This document shows, one piece after another, positions 41,150-49,543 of a stretch of 64,000 bases of DNA. The notes below the pieces were generated by a model. It was not told the origin of the DNA and searched no databases. It saw nothing but the letters and a program-made list of their open reading frames with translations. The first letter of the stretch is position 1. Each line of letters starts with the position of its first letter. Position numbers and translations under genes: made by a program. The stretch lies in assembly GCA_035534295.1 (NCBI GenBank), contig DATLSE010000006.1:1-64000 (forward strand). Reading direction: 5' to 3'. Source of the stretch: DATKQJ01 sp035534295 (GTDB taxonomy: Bacteria > Chloroflexota > Dormibacteria > Dormibacterales > Dormibacteraceae).

Positions 41150-43119
41150 GAGTGCGCGACCGCGGGGCGCGCTCGCTTGAGCGTGGCGGGCTCGGTCTCG
41201 AGTTCGGGTGGGGGCGACCCGACGTTGCCCAGGATCAGGCCCAGGACCATGACCGGGATTCCGACCCAGATCCAGGTCACGAGGGGATTGACGAATATGG
41301 TCAGGCTCGCGCGCTGCCCGCTGGTGCCGTCCAGGACCAGGTAGAGATCGGCCCAGGGCGTACTCCGGATGGCGACTCGCGGCAGCGTCTGCTGGCCCAG
41401 GCTGGCGTACTGGACCTGCTCCGGCTGAAGCGACTCGTCGCCCAGGCTCAGGTGGGCGGCCGTGACCAGGTGGTCTCCGACGCGGGCCTGGCTCAGGCCC
41501 TGGTAGACCAGGTGATATCCGCTCACGGTCACCGACTGGCCGGGGTTGAGGTCGACCTGGGCCGAGCTCTGCCAGAAGTGGGATCCGGCGATGCCGACCA
41601 CAGCCACGATGAATCCGATGTGGGCCAGGTGGGCCCCGTAGTGCCGGCGCCGGCGCCGCGCCAGGCGCAGAGCCGAATGGGGCCAACCTCCCCCCAGGCG
41701 GCGGGCGTAGCGACCGCCGCGCCAGAACTCCATCGCACTGCCGGCCAGGGCGGCGGCCAGCAGGGGGAGGGCAATCAGCGGCCCCGCGCCGCGCTGGCCC
41801 AGGGCCAGGAGCACGCAGAGACAGCCGACCAGGGCCAAAAGGGGCCAGCGGAGAGAGCGCAGCCAGGTCCGGCCGGCCCGCGCCCAGGGCACTGAGGGAC
41901 CGATTGCCAGGAGCAGCAGGAGGAGCACGAACAGAGGCGCCCCCGCCCGATCGTAATAGGGTGCGCCCACCACCAGAGGGGTGCCGAACATGCCCGTCAC
42001 CAGGGGCAGCACGGTGCCCCAGAAGATGGCCGCGGTGATGCCCACGATGATCACGTTCTGGGCCAGATAGGCCCCCTCGCGGGAGATCGGAGAACGCAGC
42101 GGCGCCGACTTGAGCGTCGGCCCCCGCCAGGCCAGCAGGACGCCCGAGGCCACCACGCAGATGGCCAGGAAGCCGTAGAACCAGGGCCCCAAGGGGCTGA
42201 CCGCGAAGGAGTGGACCGAGGCCACGATGCCACTGCGCACGATGTAGGTCCCGAAGATCGAGAGCAGGAAGGCCAGGATGACCAGGAACAGGTTCCAGAC
42301 CCGGAGCTGGCCCCGGCGCTCCTGGACCTGGATCGAGTGCAGGTAGGCGGTGGTGGCGAGCCAGGGCAGCAGGGCAACGTTCTCCACCGGGTCCCAGCCC
42401 CAGTAGCCACCCCAGCCCAGGACGTGATAGGCCCACCACATGCCGAGCATCAGGCCCACCCCCTGCAGGCCCCAGCCGATGAGCGCGATGCGGCGCGTGT
42501 GCCGCATCCAGGCGGCGTCCTGGCGCCCGGCCAAAAGCGTGGCCATGGCGAAACTGAAGGGGACCGCGTAGGAGCTGAATCCGGCGAGCATGAAGGGGGG
42601 ATGGATGAGCATGCCGCCGTCACGCAGCACCGGATTCAGCCCCAGGCCATCGGTCGGCACCACACTCAGCAGCGCGAATGGGGTCTCGACCAGGACCAGC
42701 ATGATCAGGAAGAAGACGCAGATCAGGGCCAGAAAACCGGTGGCGTAGGCGCCCAGGCGGACGCCGAGATGGGCGGCCGCGGCCAAGGAAACCGAGCCCA
42801 GCACGCATACGCAGAGCAGCCAGTAGAGCAGCGACCCCTCCTGCCCGCCGTAGAAGGCGGCCGCGGTCAGGGGCAGGGAGAGCGCGCGATCGGTGTGCTC
42901 CGTCACGTAGGCGAGAGCGAAGTCACGGCTCAATAGGGCCCAGATCAGGACCGCTGAAGCCGCCACCACCAGGGCTGCCATGGCGTAGAAGGCGCGCCGA
43001 GCCACGGGCGCCAGGAGCGGATCCTGGACGTACCCGGAGCTGAATCCGACCAGGGCGGACATCAGACCCAGGGCGAGGGCGGCGAGCAGCAGAGCGGCGC
43101 CGATCTGGGCCAGGAGCAT
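41146..43119 (-). CDS. ccmF: Cytochrome c heme lyase CcmF
   Basis: A 657-residue membrane protein with about 13 helices that ligates heme to apocytochrome c. The WWD domain is GWGGYWGWDPVENVALLPWL, and VPTDGLGLNPVLRD plus IHPPFMLAGFSSY precede it as in other CcmF. An ATG at 43119 overlaps the ccmE stop by one base. No CcmH gene accompanies it in the window. Confidence 0.93.
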   Translation of the reverse strand: MLLAQIGAALLLAALALGLMSALVGFSSGYVQDPLLAPVARRAFYAMAALVVAASAVLIWALLSRDFALAYVTEHTDRALSLPLTAAAFYGGQEGSLLYWLLCVCVLGSVSLAAAAHLGVRLGAYATGFLALICVFFLIMLVLVETPFALLSVVPTDGLGLNPVLRDGGMLIHPPFMLAGFSSYAVPFSFAMATLLAGRQDAAWMRHTRRIALIGWGLQGVGLMLGMWWAYHVLGWGGYWGWDPVENVALLPWLATTAYLHSIQVQERRGQLRVWNLFLVILAFLLSIFGTYIVRSGIVASVHSFAVSPLGPWFYGFLAICVVASGVLLAWRGPTLKSAPLRSPISREGAYLAQNVIIVGITAAIFWGTVLPLVTGMFGTPLVVGAPYYDRAGAPLFVLLLLLLAIGPSVPWARAGRTWLRSLRWPLLALVGCLCVLLALGQRGAGPLIALPLLAAALAGSAMEFWRGGRYARRLGGGWPHSALRLARRRRRHYGAHLAHIGFIVAVVGIAGSHFWQSSAQVDLNPGQSVTVSGYHLVYQGLSQARVGDHLVTAAHLSLGDESLQPEQVQYASLGQQTLPRVAIRSTPWADLYLVLDGTSGQRASLTIFVNPLVTWIWVGIPVMVLGLILGNVGSPPPELETEPATLKRARPAVAHS

Positions 43120-43496
43120 CAGCCGGCGGCCGGGGTTGCGGCGGTGAACTTGGACGGACACTTGGTCTGCAGGGAGCGGGCCACGAAGACCCCGTTCGCC
43201 CCCGGCCGTCCGTCCACCACCACCTGTACTCCGGGCTTGAAGATCTCGGGCATGGTCCCCACGTAGCTGACCTGGAGCTGATCCTTGCCCTGGGCGGCGG
43301 TGAACTCGATGCCGCGCCCGGCGTCGAAGGTCCGGATGCCGCCCTGAACCGTGCCCAGAACTCTCACCTCGCCCTGCGGGGGGTGCTGGCGCATCTGGGC
43401 CATGGTCACGTAGTACTCGGCCGAGGCGCCGGTGGCGCTGTAGATGAGGTAGCCCAGGCACGCGACCACGACCGCCCCGAGCAGGACCCAGCGCAT
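43119..43496 (-). CDS. ccmE: Heme chaperone CcmE, cysteine type
   Basis: A 125-residue periplasmic heme chaperone with an N-terminal signal anchor. The beta-barrel part (VRVLGTVQGG; VSYVGTMPEIFKPGVQVVV; VARSLQTKCPSKF) aligns to CcmE. Where E. coli has His-x3-Tyr, this has Cys113-Pro-Ser-Lys-Phe117. Cys-type CcmE is known from some archaea and deltaproteobacteria that also lack CcmH (System I*), and here the following Tyr is a Phe. Confidence 0.85.
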   Translation of the reverse strand: MRWVLLGAVVVACLGYLIYSATGASAEYYVTMAQMRQHPPQGEVRVLGTVQGGIRTFDAGRGIEFTAAQGKDQLQVSYVGTMPEIFKPGVQVVVDGRPGANGVFVARSLQTKCPSKFTAATPAAG

Positions 43497-44020
43497 CACG
43501 CCCCCACCCCGGTGAGCTGCAGATAGCGGGTCAGCGCGGTCTGATCCAGGGGACCGATGAAACGCGCCACGACCAGTCCATTGGGGTCGATGAAGTAGGT
43601 CTCGGGCGGCGCGCTCACCGCGTAGGCGGAGGGCACCCCGCCGATCGCGGGTCCGGCCGGATAGGTCTGGCCCGCGGTGGCCAGATAGCTGGCGGCCGAG
43701 GCGGGATGATCCTGGATGTCCACCCCCAGGAAGGCCACGCTGTCGCCCAGGCGGCGGGCCGTCTGGGCCAGGATCGGATCCTCCTCGTGGCAGGCGACGC
43801 ACCACGAAGCCCAGAAGTTCAGCACCACCGGGCGACCCCGGAACTGGGCCAGCCGGACCGTGGACCCCTGCAGGGTGCGAACCGCGATCGCGGGAGCAGG
43901 ATGGCCGACCAACTGCCCGTCGCCGGGGTTGCCGGGGTGGAGCAGACCCCAGCCCAGAGCGGCGAGAAGGACCACGGTCATGCTCGCGGCCGCGGCCCAA
44001 CCCAGGCTTCGAGTGCTCAT
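43496..44020 (-). CDS. ccmG: Thioredoxin-like CcmG
   Basis: A 174-residue membrane-tethered thioredoxin that keeps apocytochrome cysteines reduced. Residues 1-27 form a signal anchor. NFWASWCVACHEEDP carries the redox pair Cys74-Cys77. The GVPSAYAVSAPPETYFID segment has a cis-Pro-like site. It is overlapped by the upstream F420-type oxidoreductase (ATGA) and overlaps ccmE by one base. Confidence 0.88.
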   Translation of the reverse strand: MSTRSLGWAAAASMTVVLLAALGWGLLHPGNPGDGQLVGHPAPAIAVRTLQGSTVRLAQFRGRPVVLNFWASWCVACHEEDPILAQTARRLGDSVAFLGVDIQDHPASAASYLATAGQTYPAGPAIGGVPSAYAVSAPPETYFIDPNGLVVARFIGPLDQTALTRYLQLTGVGA

Positions 44021-45036
44021 GCCGCCGGCGCCAGCGCCTCCAGAGCGGCGGCGGCACCGGCCGCGTCGGCTGCACCCAGGTCGATCTGGAGCGCCACCTC
44101 GTCCACTCCCATCTGCGCCAGTTGGTCCAGGCGCCGGCGGCACTCGTCGGGCGGCCCGATGATCGTCACCAGGTCCACCATCTCGTCCGTCACCGCGGCC
44201 ACCGCCTCCTGCCGCTCTCCCTTCAAGAAGTGTTCCTGGATCCGCCGCGCCTCCGACCCAAAGCCGTAATCGGCGAAGAGCCGGTTGTAGTAGTTGTGCT
44301 CCCTGCTCCCCATGCCGCCCACGTAGAACGCGATCTGAGGTCGCGCCCGAGCCCGGCCCCAGGCCAGGTCTGAGGTCACGACCACGCCCTGGAAGACGCA
44401 GATCCGGAGCTGGTCTGGGGCGCGTCCCGAACGCTGGGACCCCCGCGCCAGGTGGGGCGCTTGGAGATGGGAGAAGTGGGCGGGTGAAAAGAAGACGGGG
44501 AGCCAGCCGTCGGCCAGCTCGCCGCTCAGCTCAAGCCCGGCCGGGGTGAGGCTGGCAAGGTAGATCGGGACCGAGGTCCGGGGCAGGGGCACGGTCAGGC
44601 GGAGCCCGGCCCCGAGCTGGAAGATCTCACCCTGGTAGCGCACCCGCTCCCGGGCCAGGACCAGGCGCACGATCTCGATCGTCTCCCGCAGACGCTGAAT
44701 CCCGTGCTCGAAGCGAATTCCGTGCCAGCCCTCGACCACGGTTCGCCCGGAGGTGCCCAGGCCAAGCTTCAAGCGCCCGCCGGACATGATGTCGAGCGAG
44801 GCAGCACTCTGGGCGATGAGGGCAGGGCTGCGCGCGAACACGTTGGCGATTCCGCTTGCGATGCCGATCCGGCGAGTTCGGCAGGCGATTTCGGCCAGGC
44901 GCGTGAACACCTCCTCCCCGTAGGCCTCGCTCAGCCAGACGGTCTCGTATCCGAGCTCGTCGGCGTGCGTGATGAGCTCTAGGACCGCGGTGCGTGAGAG
45001 CTCACCCACCAGGGGCGCCACCAGCCCAATCTTCAC
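44017..45036 (-). CDS. LLM-class (F420-type) flavin/F420-dependent oxidoreductase
   Basis: A 339-residue luciferase-like (TIM barrel) enzyme. GYETVWLSEAYGEEVFTRLAEIA and GLGTSGRTVVEGWHG are typical of F420-dependent LLM enzymes. The C-terminal loop is ICVFQGVVVTSDLAW. It has no signal peptide. GTG at 45036 lies 6 nt after a TAAACT -10, so it begins the ccm-containing transcript or is its first coding element. The substrate is unknown. Confidence 0.78.
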   Translation of the reverse strand: MKIGLVAPLVGELSRTAVLELITHADELGYETVWLSEAYGEEVFTRLAEIACRTRRIGIASGIANVFARSPALIAQSAASLDIMSGGRLKLGLGTSGRTVVEGWHGIRFEHGIQRLRETIEIVRLVLARERVRYQGEIFQLGAGLRLTVPLPRTSVPIYLASLTPAGLELSGELADGWLPVFFSPAHFSHLQAPHLARGSQRSGRAPDQLRICVFQGVVVTSDLAWGRARARPQIAFYVGGMGSREHNYYNRLFADYGFGSEARRIQEHFLKGERQEAVAAVTDEMVDLVTIIGPPDECRRRLDQLAQMGVDEVALQIDLGAADAAGAAAALEALAPAA

Positions 45037-45042
45037 ACCGGC

Positions 45043-45048
45043 AGTTTA
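45043..45048 (-). promoter_or_regulatory. Leaderless promoter -10 (TAAACT)
   Basis: TAAACT on the minus strand overlaps the stop codon of the GH1 gene and ends 6 nt before the GTG of the LLM gene. Confidence 0.4.
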
Positions 45049-46311
45049 GGCCCGCGCGGCTGTCGCCCCCGGCGGGAGGGGGGCCGACTCGGGCAGGCCG
45101 TTGGCTTGGCAGATGCGCGCATAGAGGTGTCCGGACGGCTTCACCACGCGCTCCTGGGTGACCCTGTCGACGGCCACCAAACCGAAGCGCATCGAATATC
45201 CCCGAGCCCACTCGAAGTTGTCGGTCAGGGTCCAGTGAAAGTAGCCCCGGACGTCGACCCCGTCCTCGATGGCCGCCCAGACCTGGAGCAGGATGTCGTG
45301 CAGGAAACGCTCGCGCACGCTGTCGTCGGAGGTCGCGATTCCGTTCTCGGTGATGACGATGGGCAGACCGAGTCCGCGCAACTCCTGCAACGCCCGACCC
45401 ATCCAATCCGGATTCACCGTCCAGCCGAAGTCCGATTCCGGCAACCCGGGGGGATTGAAGCGGCGCGCGAAGTGCTCTCGGGGCAGCCGGGGGTCGAACG
45501 CCACCAGCTGGCCGGTGTAGTGGTTGAGCCCGATGAAGTCGGCCGGAGCGCTGACCACCAGCTCCAGCCGAGAGGCCGAGGCGGGCCAGCGATCCAGCGC
45601 CACCTGAGCCACGCGGCTCGCCCACTGATCCCCGCGACGAGGCGCGGCGGGTTCCAAGAAGAACTTGTTGTGAGCGATGCCGACCGGCACCCCCGGGGTT
45701 GATCGCTTGAGTTCGCGATAGGCGGCCAGGTGGCCGGCGCGGAGATTGGCCAGGACCCGGAACACGCCCACCAGGTCGCCGCGATGCCCGGGCGGAAACT
45801 CGCCCAGGTGCCATCCCTGCAGGGCATAGATGTTGGGCTCGTTGAGGGTGACCCAGTGGCCCACCAGATCCCCCAACTCGTCGGCCACCCGGCGGGTGAA
45901 GGCGGCGAACGCTTCGGCCGATCCGCTCTTCGCCCAGCCCCCACGCCGGCTGAACCACAGCGGCGAGGTGAAGTGATGCAGGGTGACCATGGGGCTGATG
46001 CCCTGCTCGCGCAGTTCGCCCAGCACATCCCGGTAATGACGCAGGGCGGCGCGGTCGAACTCCCCGGGAGCGGGCTCGATCCGCGACCATTCCACCGACA
46101 GGCGGTGGGCGTTGTTGCGCATGTGGCGGAGCAGACGAAAGTCTTCGGCGTAGCGCTCGTAGTGGTCGCAGGCGGGATCACTGCTCTCCCTGGTCTGGAT
46201 CCCCCCCCGCGCCTCCCACTGCCACCAGTCGTTGTTGTGATTCTGGCCCTCGACCTGGTGGGCGGCGCTGGCGGTGCCCCACAGGAATCCGGTCGGAAAC
46301 GTACGCGTCAT
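45046..46311 (-). CDS. GH1 family beta-glucosidase-like hydrolase
   Basis: A 421-residue retaining beta-glycosidase. WVTLNEPNIYALQG contains the acid/base Glu, and LPIVITENGIATSDD the nucleophile Glu. FPTGFLWGTASAAHQVEGQN begins the barrel. No signal peptide is seen, so it is intracellular. It overlaps the phosphatase stop by ATGA, and is placed upstream of ccm. Aglycone unknown. Confidence 0.93.
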   Translation of the reverse strand: MTRTFPTGFLWGTASAAHQVEGQNHNNDWWQWEARGGIQTRESSDPACDHYERYAEDFRLLRHMRNNAHRLSVEWSRIEPAPGEFDRAALRHYRDVLGELREQGISPMVTLHHFTSPLWFSRRGGWAKSGSAEAFAAFTRRVADELGDLVGHWVTLNEPNIYALQGWHLGEFPPGHRGDLVGVFRVLANLRAGHLAAYRELKRSTPGVPVGIAHNKFFLEPAAPRRGDQWASRVAQVALDRWPASASRLELVVSAPADFIGLNHYTGQLVAFDPRLPREHFARRFNPPGLPESDFGWTVNPDWMGRALQELRGLGLPIVITENGIATSDDSVRERFLHDILLQVWAAIEDGVDVRGYFHWTLTDNFEWARGYSMRFGLVAVDRVTQERVVKPSGHLYARICQANGLPESAPLPPGATAARA

Positions 46312-46931
46312 CCGCCGGCGGCGTCCGGCGGCGCCACGTACCTCACCCCCATAACCTCGCTGCCGTCCATGTCCACCTCGAGTAGACCCGCCCGGTCTAT
46401 GGCCGCCCGCATCATCTCGCGCTCGGTGTGGGGCCGGCCCTCGAGTAAGATCCAGGCCGCCTGGAGCGGATCGGCGTGGCTGACCAGGGCCACCGGTTCG
46501 CCCGGGCGCCGGGCCACCTCTGAGCGCATGACCTCCAGCACCCTCCCCCCCAGGGCGGGGAAAGCCTCGTCGCCCGGGAGCAGTCCGCGCCGGGCGCGGT
46601 GCACCAGCCAGAGCGGCCGGCGGACGGGGATCTGCCAGTACGGCACGCCCTGCAAATAGCGGCTGAACTCGGCCTCGATCAGGCGCGGGTCCGCCTCCAG
46701 CTCAGGCCTGGGCTCGAGCTCGGCGGCGATGAGCCCGGCCGTCTCCTGAGCCCGCTCGAGCGGGCTGTGGACGATCCGCCTCAGGCCGCTTGAGACCAGG
46801 CGCCGACCCAGAGCGCTGGCCTGGGCTCGGCCCCGCTCCGAGAGAGGGAATCCGCTCAGATGCCCATAGAGCACGCGCTTAGGGTTTTGAACCTCGGCGT
46901 GACGGATGAGATAGACGCGGGTCATCGGCAT
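46308..46931 (-). CDS. Histidine phosphatase family protein
   Basis: A 207-residue phosphoglycerate-mutase-like phosphatase. VYLIRHAEVQNPKRVLYGH carries the catalytic His in the RHx motif, and VALVSHADPLQAAWI has the second His. EAEFSRYLQG is the acid region. The start is ambiguous between ATG 46931 and 46925. Its substrate, often a sugar or lipid phosphate, is not identifiable. Confidence 0.85.
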   Translation of the reverse strand: MPMTRVYLIRHAEVQNPKRVLYGHLSGFPLSERGRAQASALGRRLVSSGLRRIVHSPLERAQETAGLIAAELEPRPELEADPRLIEAEFSRYLQGVPYWQIPVRRPLWLVHRARRGLLPGDEAFPALGGRVLEVMRSEVARRPGEPVALVSHADPLQAAWILLEGRPHTEREMMRAAIDRAGLLEVDMDGSEVMGVRYVAPPDAAGG

Positions 46932-46961
46932 CGACAGCCAGAGGGTAGCCAAAGGCCACCC

Positions 46962-47564
46962 CTAGACGCTGGCGGTGGCGAAGGTCCGGTTGGGCCCCAG
47001 TTCACGTCCCGACAGCAGCGCGGAGTGGGCCTCCTTCAGCAGCTGCTGCTGTCCCATGCGTTCGTGGTTCAAGGTGGCGGCGCCGACGCTGACCGTGAGC
47101 CGCTGCCAGGGACCCCGGTCCAGAAAGTCGCGGGAGGAGATGGAGCGCCGCAGATTGTCCGCGGCCTGAATCGCGCTCGGGGCGTCGGCCTCGGGCAGCA
47201 CGACGGCGAACAGGGGCGAGTGGCGGGCGTCGAGAAAACCTGCGGTGTCGGTGTCGCGCACCGCCTCCACCAGAGCGTGGCCGAGCTCGGCCAGAAGCCG
47301 CGCGAGCTGATCTGGGGCCAGCTCCTGGCGAATGTTGTCGGCGTGATCGACCTCCACCACCAACACCGACAGGGGCCGGCGGTAGCGCATGGCCCGGTTC
47401 GCCTCCTGCCCGATCATGGCCTCGATGAAGACGGCGTTGAACAGATCGGTCGAGCTGTCGACCACGAATATCGGGCTCGATCCCCGCTCGCGAGCGGTGT
47501 GCCCGCATCGGGGACAGAAGTCGGCAGCATCGGGCATCTCGTGCCCGCAGTGCCAGCAGTCCAT
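46962..47564 (-). CDS. Zinc-ribbon protein with degenerate GGDEF domain
   Basis: A 200-residue protein. Cys3, Cys6, Cys17 and Cys20 form an N-terminal zinc ribbon. Residues about 35-190 are GGDEF-fold (TDLFNAVFIEAMIGQEANRA; SVLVVEVDHADNIR), but the GGDEF signature itself is replaced (FLDARHSPLFAVVLPEAD), so cyclase activity is unlikely. It may bind c-di-GMP or a protein partner. ATG 47564 is chosen for the nearby -10. Confidence 0.7.
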   Translation of the reverse strand: MDCWHCGHEMPDAADFCPRCGHTARERGSSPIFVVDSSTDLFNAVFIEAMIGQEANRAMRYRRPLSVLVVEVDHADNIRQELAPDQLARLLAELGHALVEAVRDTDTAGFLDARHSPLFAVVLPEADAPSAIQAADNLRRSISSRDFLDRGPWQRLTVSVGAATLNHERMGQQQLLKEAHSALLSGRELGPNRTFATASV

Positions 47565-47573
47565 CTGCACCGG

Positions 47574-47579
47574 ATTGTA
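47574..47579 (-). promoter_or_regulatory. -10 (TACAAT) of the GGDEF-like gene
   Basis: TACAAT on the minus strand lies 9 nt before ATG 47564. A divergent TATCCT for rarA begins 21 bp away. Confidence 0.4.
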
Positions 47580-47599
47580 GGCTCAGCCAGGCTCAAACC

Positions 47600-47605
47600 T
47601 ATCCT
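47600..47605 (+). promoter_or_regulatory. Leaderless promoter -10 (TATCCT) of rarA
   Basis: TATCCT ends 7 nt before the GTG at 47613. No Shine-Dalgarno sequence is present. Confidence 0.4.
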
Positions 47606-47612
47606 TCAAACC

Positions 47613-48911
47613 GTGGACGATCAGCCCGACCTGTTCGGCCCCCGGTCGGGTCAGGAGGCGAAGGCAGACCTTGAGCCGAAGGCCCCGCTGGCCAGCCGCC
47701 TCCGCCCCTCGCGACTGGAGGACGTGGTCGGTCAGGAGGCCGTGATCTCGGTCCTGGCCGGGCTGGCGGATCGCGACCGCCTGCCCTCGATGGTGCTCTG
47801 GGGTCCGCCCGGATCGGGCAAGACGACCCTGGCCAGGATCCTGGCTGAGCGCACCGGCGCCCGACTGGCGACCCTGTCGGCGGTCAGCGCCGGGGTGGCC
47901 GACGTGCGCCGGGTGCTGGCCGAGGCGCGCCAGGCCCGGGCCGCGGGCCGGCGCACCATCCTTTTCATCGACGAACTCCACCGCTTCAACCGCGCCCAGC
48001 AGGATGCCATCCTGCCCGACTTGGAGGCCGGCGTAATAACCCTGATCGGGGCCACGACCGAGAATCCCTCGTTCGAGATTAACGCCCCTCTGCTGTCTCG
48101 CAGCCGGGTCTTCCGGCTGGAGGCGCTCGGCGAGCGCGAGATGGCCATAATCGTTGCCCGCGGGGCCGCCGCCCTGGGCGCGGATCTGGGCCCGGGCAGT
48201 CTTGAGCTGCTGGTGGAGGTGGCCCGGGGGGATGCCCGCAGTGGGCTCAACACGCTCGAGGTGGCGTTCGAGCTCTGTGGGCCGGGCCCACTGCTTGCGT
48301 CCCACGTGGAGGCCGCGCTGCAGCACCGCCACCTGCTCTACGACCGGGCGGGAGATCAGCACTACGACATCGTGTCGGCGCTGATCAAGAGCATCCGGGG
48401 CAGCGATGCCGACGCCGCCTTGTACTGGCTGGCACGCATGCTCGAGGCGGGCGAGGACGTCAACTTCGTCGCCCGCCGGCTCGTCATCCTGGCCTCCGAG
48501 GACGTCGGCCTGGCCGACCCCCAGGCCCTCCAAGTGGCAGTGGCCGCGCAGCAGGCGGCACACCTGGTGGGCCTCCCTGAGGCCTTCCACATGCTCGCCC
48601 AAGCCACGCTCCACCTTGCCCTGGCGCCGAAGTCGAACTCGGTTAAGACCGGCTACCAGCGCGCCGCCGGCGCGGTGCGGGAATCGGGCAACCTGGCCGT
48701 ACCGGCGCATCTGCGCAATGCCCCCACGGCTCTGGCGCGAGAGATGGGGCACGCCCGCGGCTACGTCTACCCCCACGATCAGCCGGGCGGCGTCGCCGCG
48801 CAGACCTACCTGCCGGAGGCGATCGCGGGCGTCCACTTCTTCATCCCCGGGGAGAGGGACCGCGTTCCCCCGGGATCGACCCCGGCCACCTCCGATGGCG
48901 CCGACAGGTAG
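47613..48911 (+). CDS. rarA: Replication-associated recombination protein A (AAA ATPase)
   Basis: A 432-residue AAA ATPase related to clamp loaders, acting at stalled forks. Walker A GPPGSGKTT and Walker B LFIDELHRF are intact, TTENPSFEIN and the sensor LLSRSRVF follow, and the C-terminal domain (HYDIVSALIKSIRGSDADAALYWLARML) is the RarA/MgsA tetramerisation region. GTG at 47613 starts DDQPDLFG, the family N-terminus. Confidence 0.95.
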   Translation: MDDQPDLFGPRSGQEAKADLEPKAPLASRLRPSRLEDVVGQEAVISVLAGLADRDRLPSMVLWGPPGSGKTTLARILAERTGARLATLSAVSAGVADVRRVLAEARQARAAGRRTILFIDELHRFNRAQQDAILPDLEAGVITLIGATTENPSFEINAPLLSRSRVFRLEALGEREMAIIVARGAAALGADLGPGSLELLVEVARGDARSGLNTLEVAFELCGPGPLLASHVEAALQHRHLLYDRAGDQHYDIVSALIKSIRGSDADAALYWLARMLEAGEDVNFVARRLVILASEDVGLADPQALQVAVAAQQAAHLVGLPEAFHMLAQATLHLALAPKSNSVKTGYQRAAGAVRESGNLAVPAHLRNAPTALAREMGHARGYVYPHDQPGGVAAQTYLPEAIAGVHFFIPGERDRVPPGSTPATSDGADR

Positions 48912-48914
48912 GAT
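48909..48914 (+). promoter_or_regulatory. Candidate -10 (TAGGAT) of the NDK-like gene
   Basis: TAGGAT overlaps the rarA stop codon and ends 8 nt before the GTG at 48923. Confidence 0.3.
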
Positions 48915-48922
48915 TTGTCGCC

Positions 48923-49543
48923 GTGGCCGACGCACTCGTCATCTTCAAACCCGACTCCGCCCACCGCCTGGCCGCACGCGCGGCGATCTGGTCCTGGCTC
49001 GCCACCGGGCGGGACTGGAAAATCGAGGCCATGAGCTGGTTTCAGCCTCCGCGGGAGCTGATCGAGAAGCACTACGACTTCCTCGCCGCTCGCCCCTTCT
49101 TCCCCTGGCTGGTTGAGTTCATGAGCGCGCTGCCGCTGGTCGTGGGCCGGATCAGCGCCGAGCCCGCGACCCTGGAGCAGATGCGCTACGAGCTGGGCGA
49201 GACCCGCATCTTGGAATCCCGTCCGGGCTCATTGCGAGAGCGCTTCGGCATCGGGGGCGGGGTCAACGTGCTCCATCTCTCCGACTCCCCAGAATCGGGG
49301 GCCAAAGAGACGCAGCTCTGGTCCCGACACCTTGACCTCGACGCCGAACCGATCGAACTAGACCGCAGCACGAGTCTTCCCGATCACACCTTCCATCTCC
49401 GCTCGCTCGCCGCCCAGTACGCGGCGGGGACCCATCGCGAGGCGGCGGCAGCGCAAATCGCCGAACTTTTGGGCCAGGAGTCGGATCTAGACCCGGTTCG
49501 GCTCGGCGTTCTGGTCCGCGTCGTCCTCGGCGCCTTCGCCTGA
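48923..49543 (+). CDS. Divergent nucleoside-diphosphate kinase-like protein
   Basis: A 206-residue protein with the NDK fold: LVIFKPDSAHRL, HYDFLAARPFFPWLVEFM, RYELGETRILESRPGSLRERFG and NVLHLSDSPESGAKE, whose His is the catalytic residue. It is about 65 residues longer than typical NDK (C-terminal extension and a short insert), which suggests altered partners. Its 3' end overlaps the MscS gene by 57 bp. Activity is likely from intact residues but unproven. Confidence 0.75.
   Translation: MADALVIFKPDSAHRLAARAAIWSWLATGRDWKIEAMSWFQPPRELIEKHYDFLAARPFFPWLVEFMSALPLVVGRISAEPATLEQMRYELGETRILESRPGSLRERFGIGGGVNVLHLSDSPESGAKETQLWSRHLDLDAEPIELDRSTSLPDHTFHLRSLAAQYAAGTHREAAAAQIAELLGQESDLDPVRLGVLVRVVLGAFA

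Noticed and set aside
40943..42439. 498-codon minus-strand frame within ccmF
   Set aside because: It overlaps ccmF in another frame and is rich in Pro/Gly/Arg. Only the last 68 codons (40943-41149) are accepted as a CcmI-like gene.
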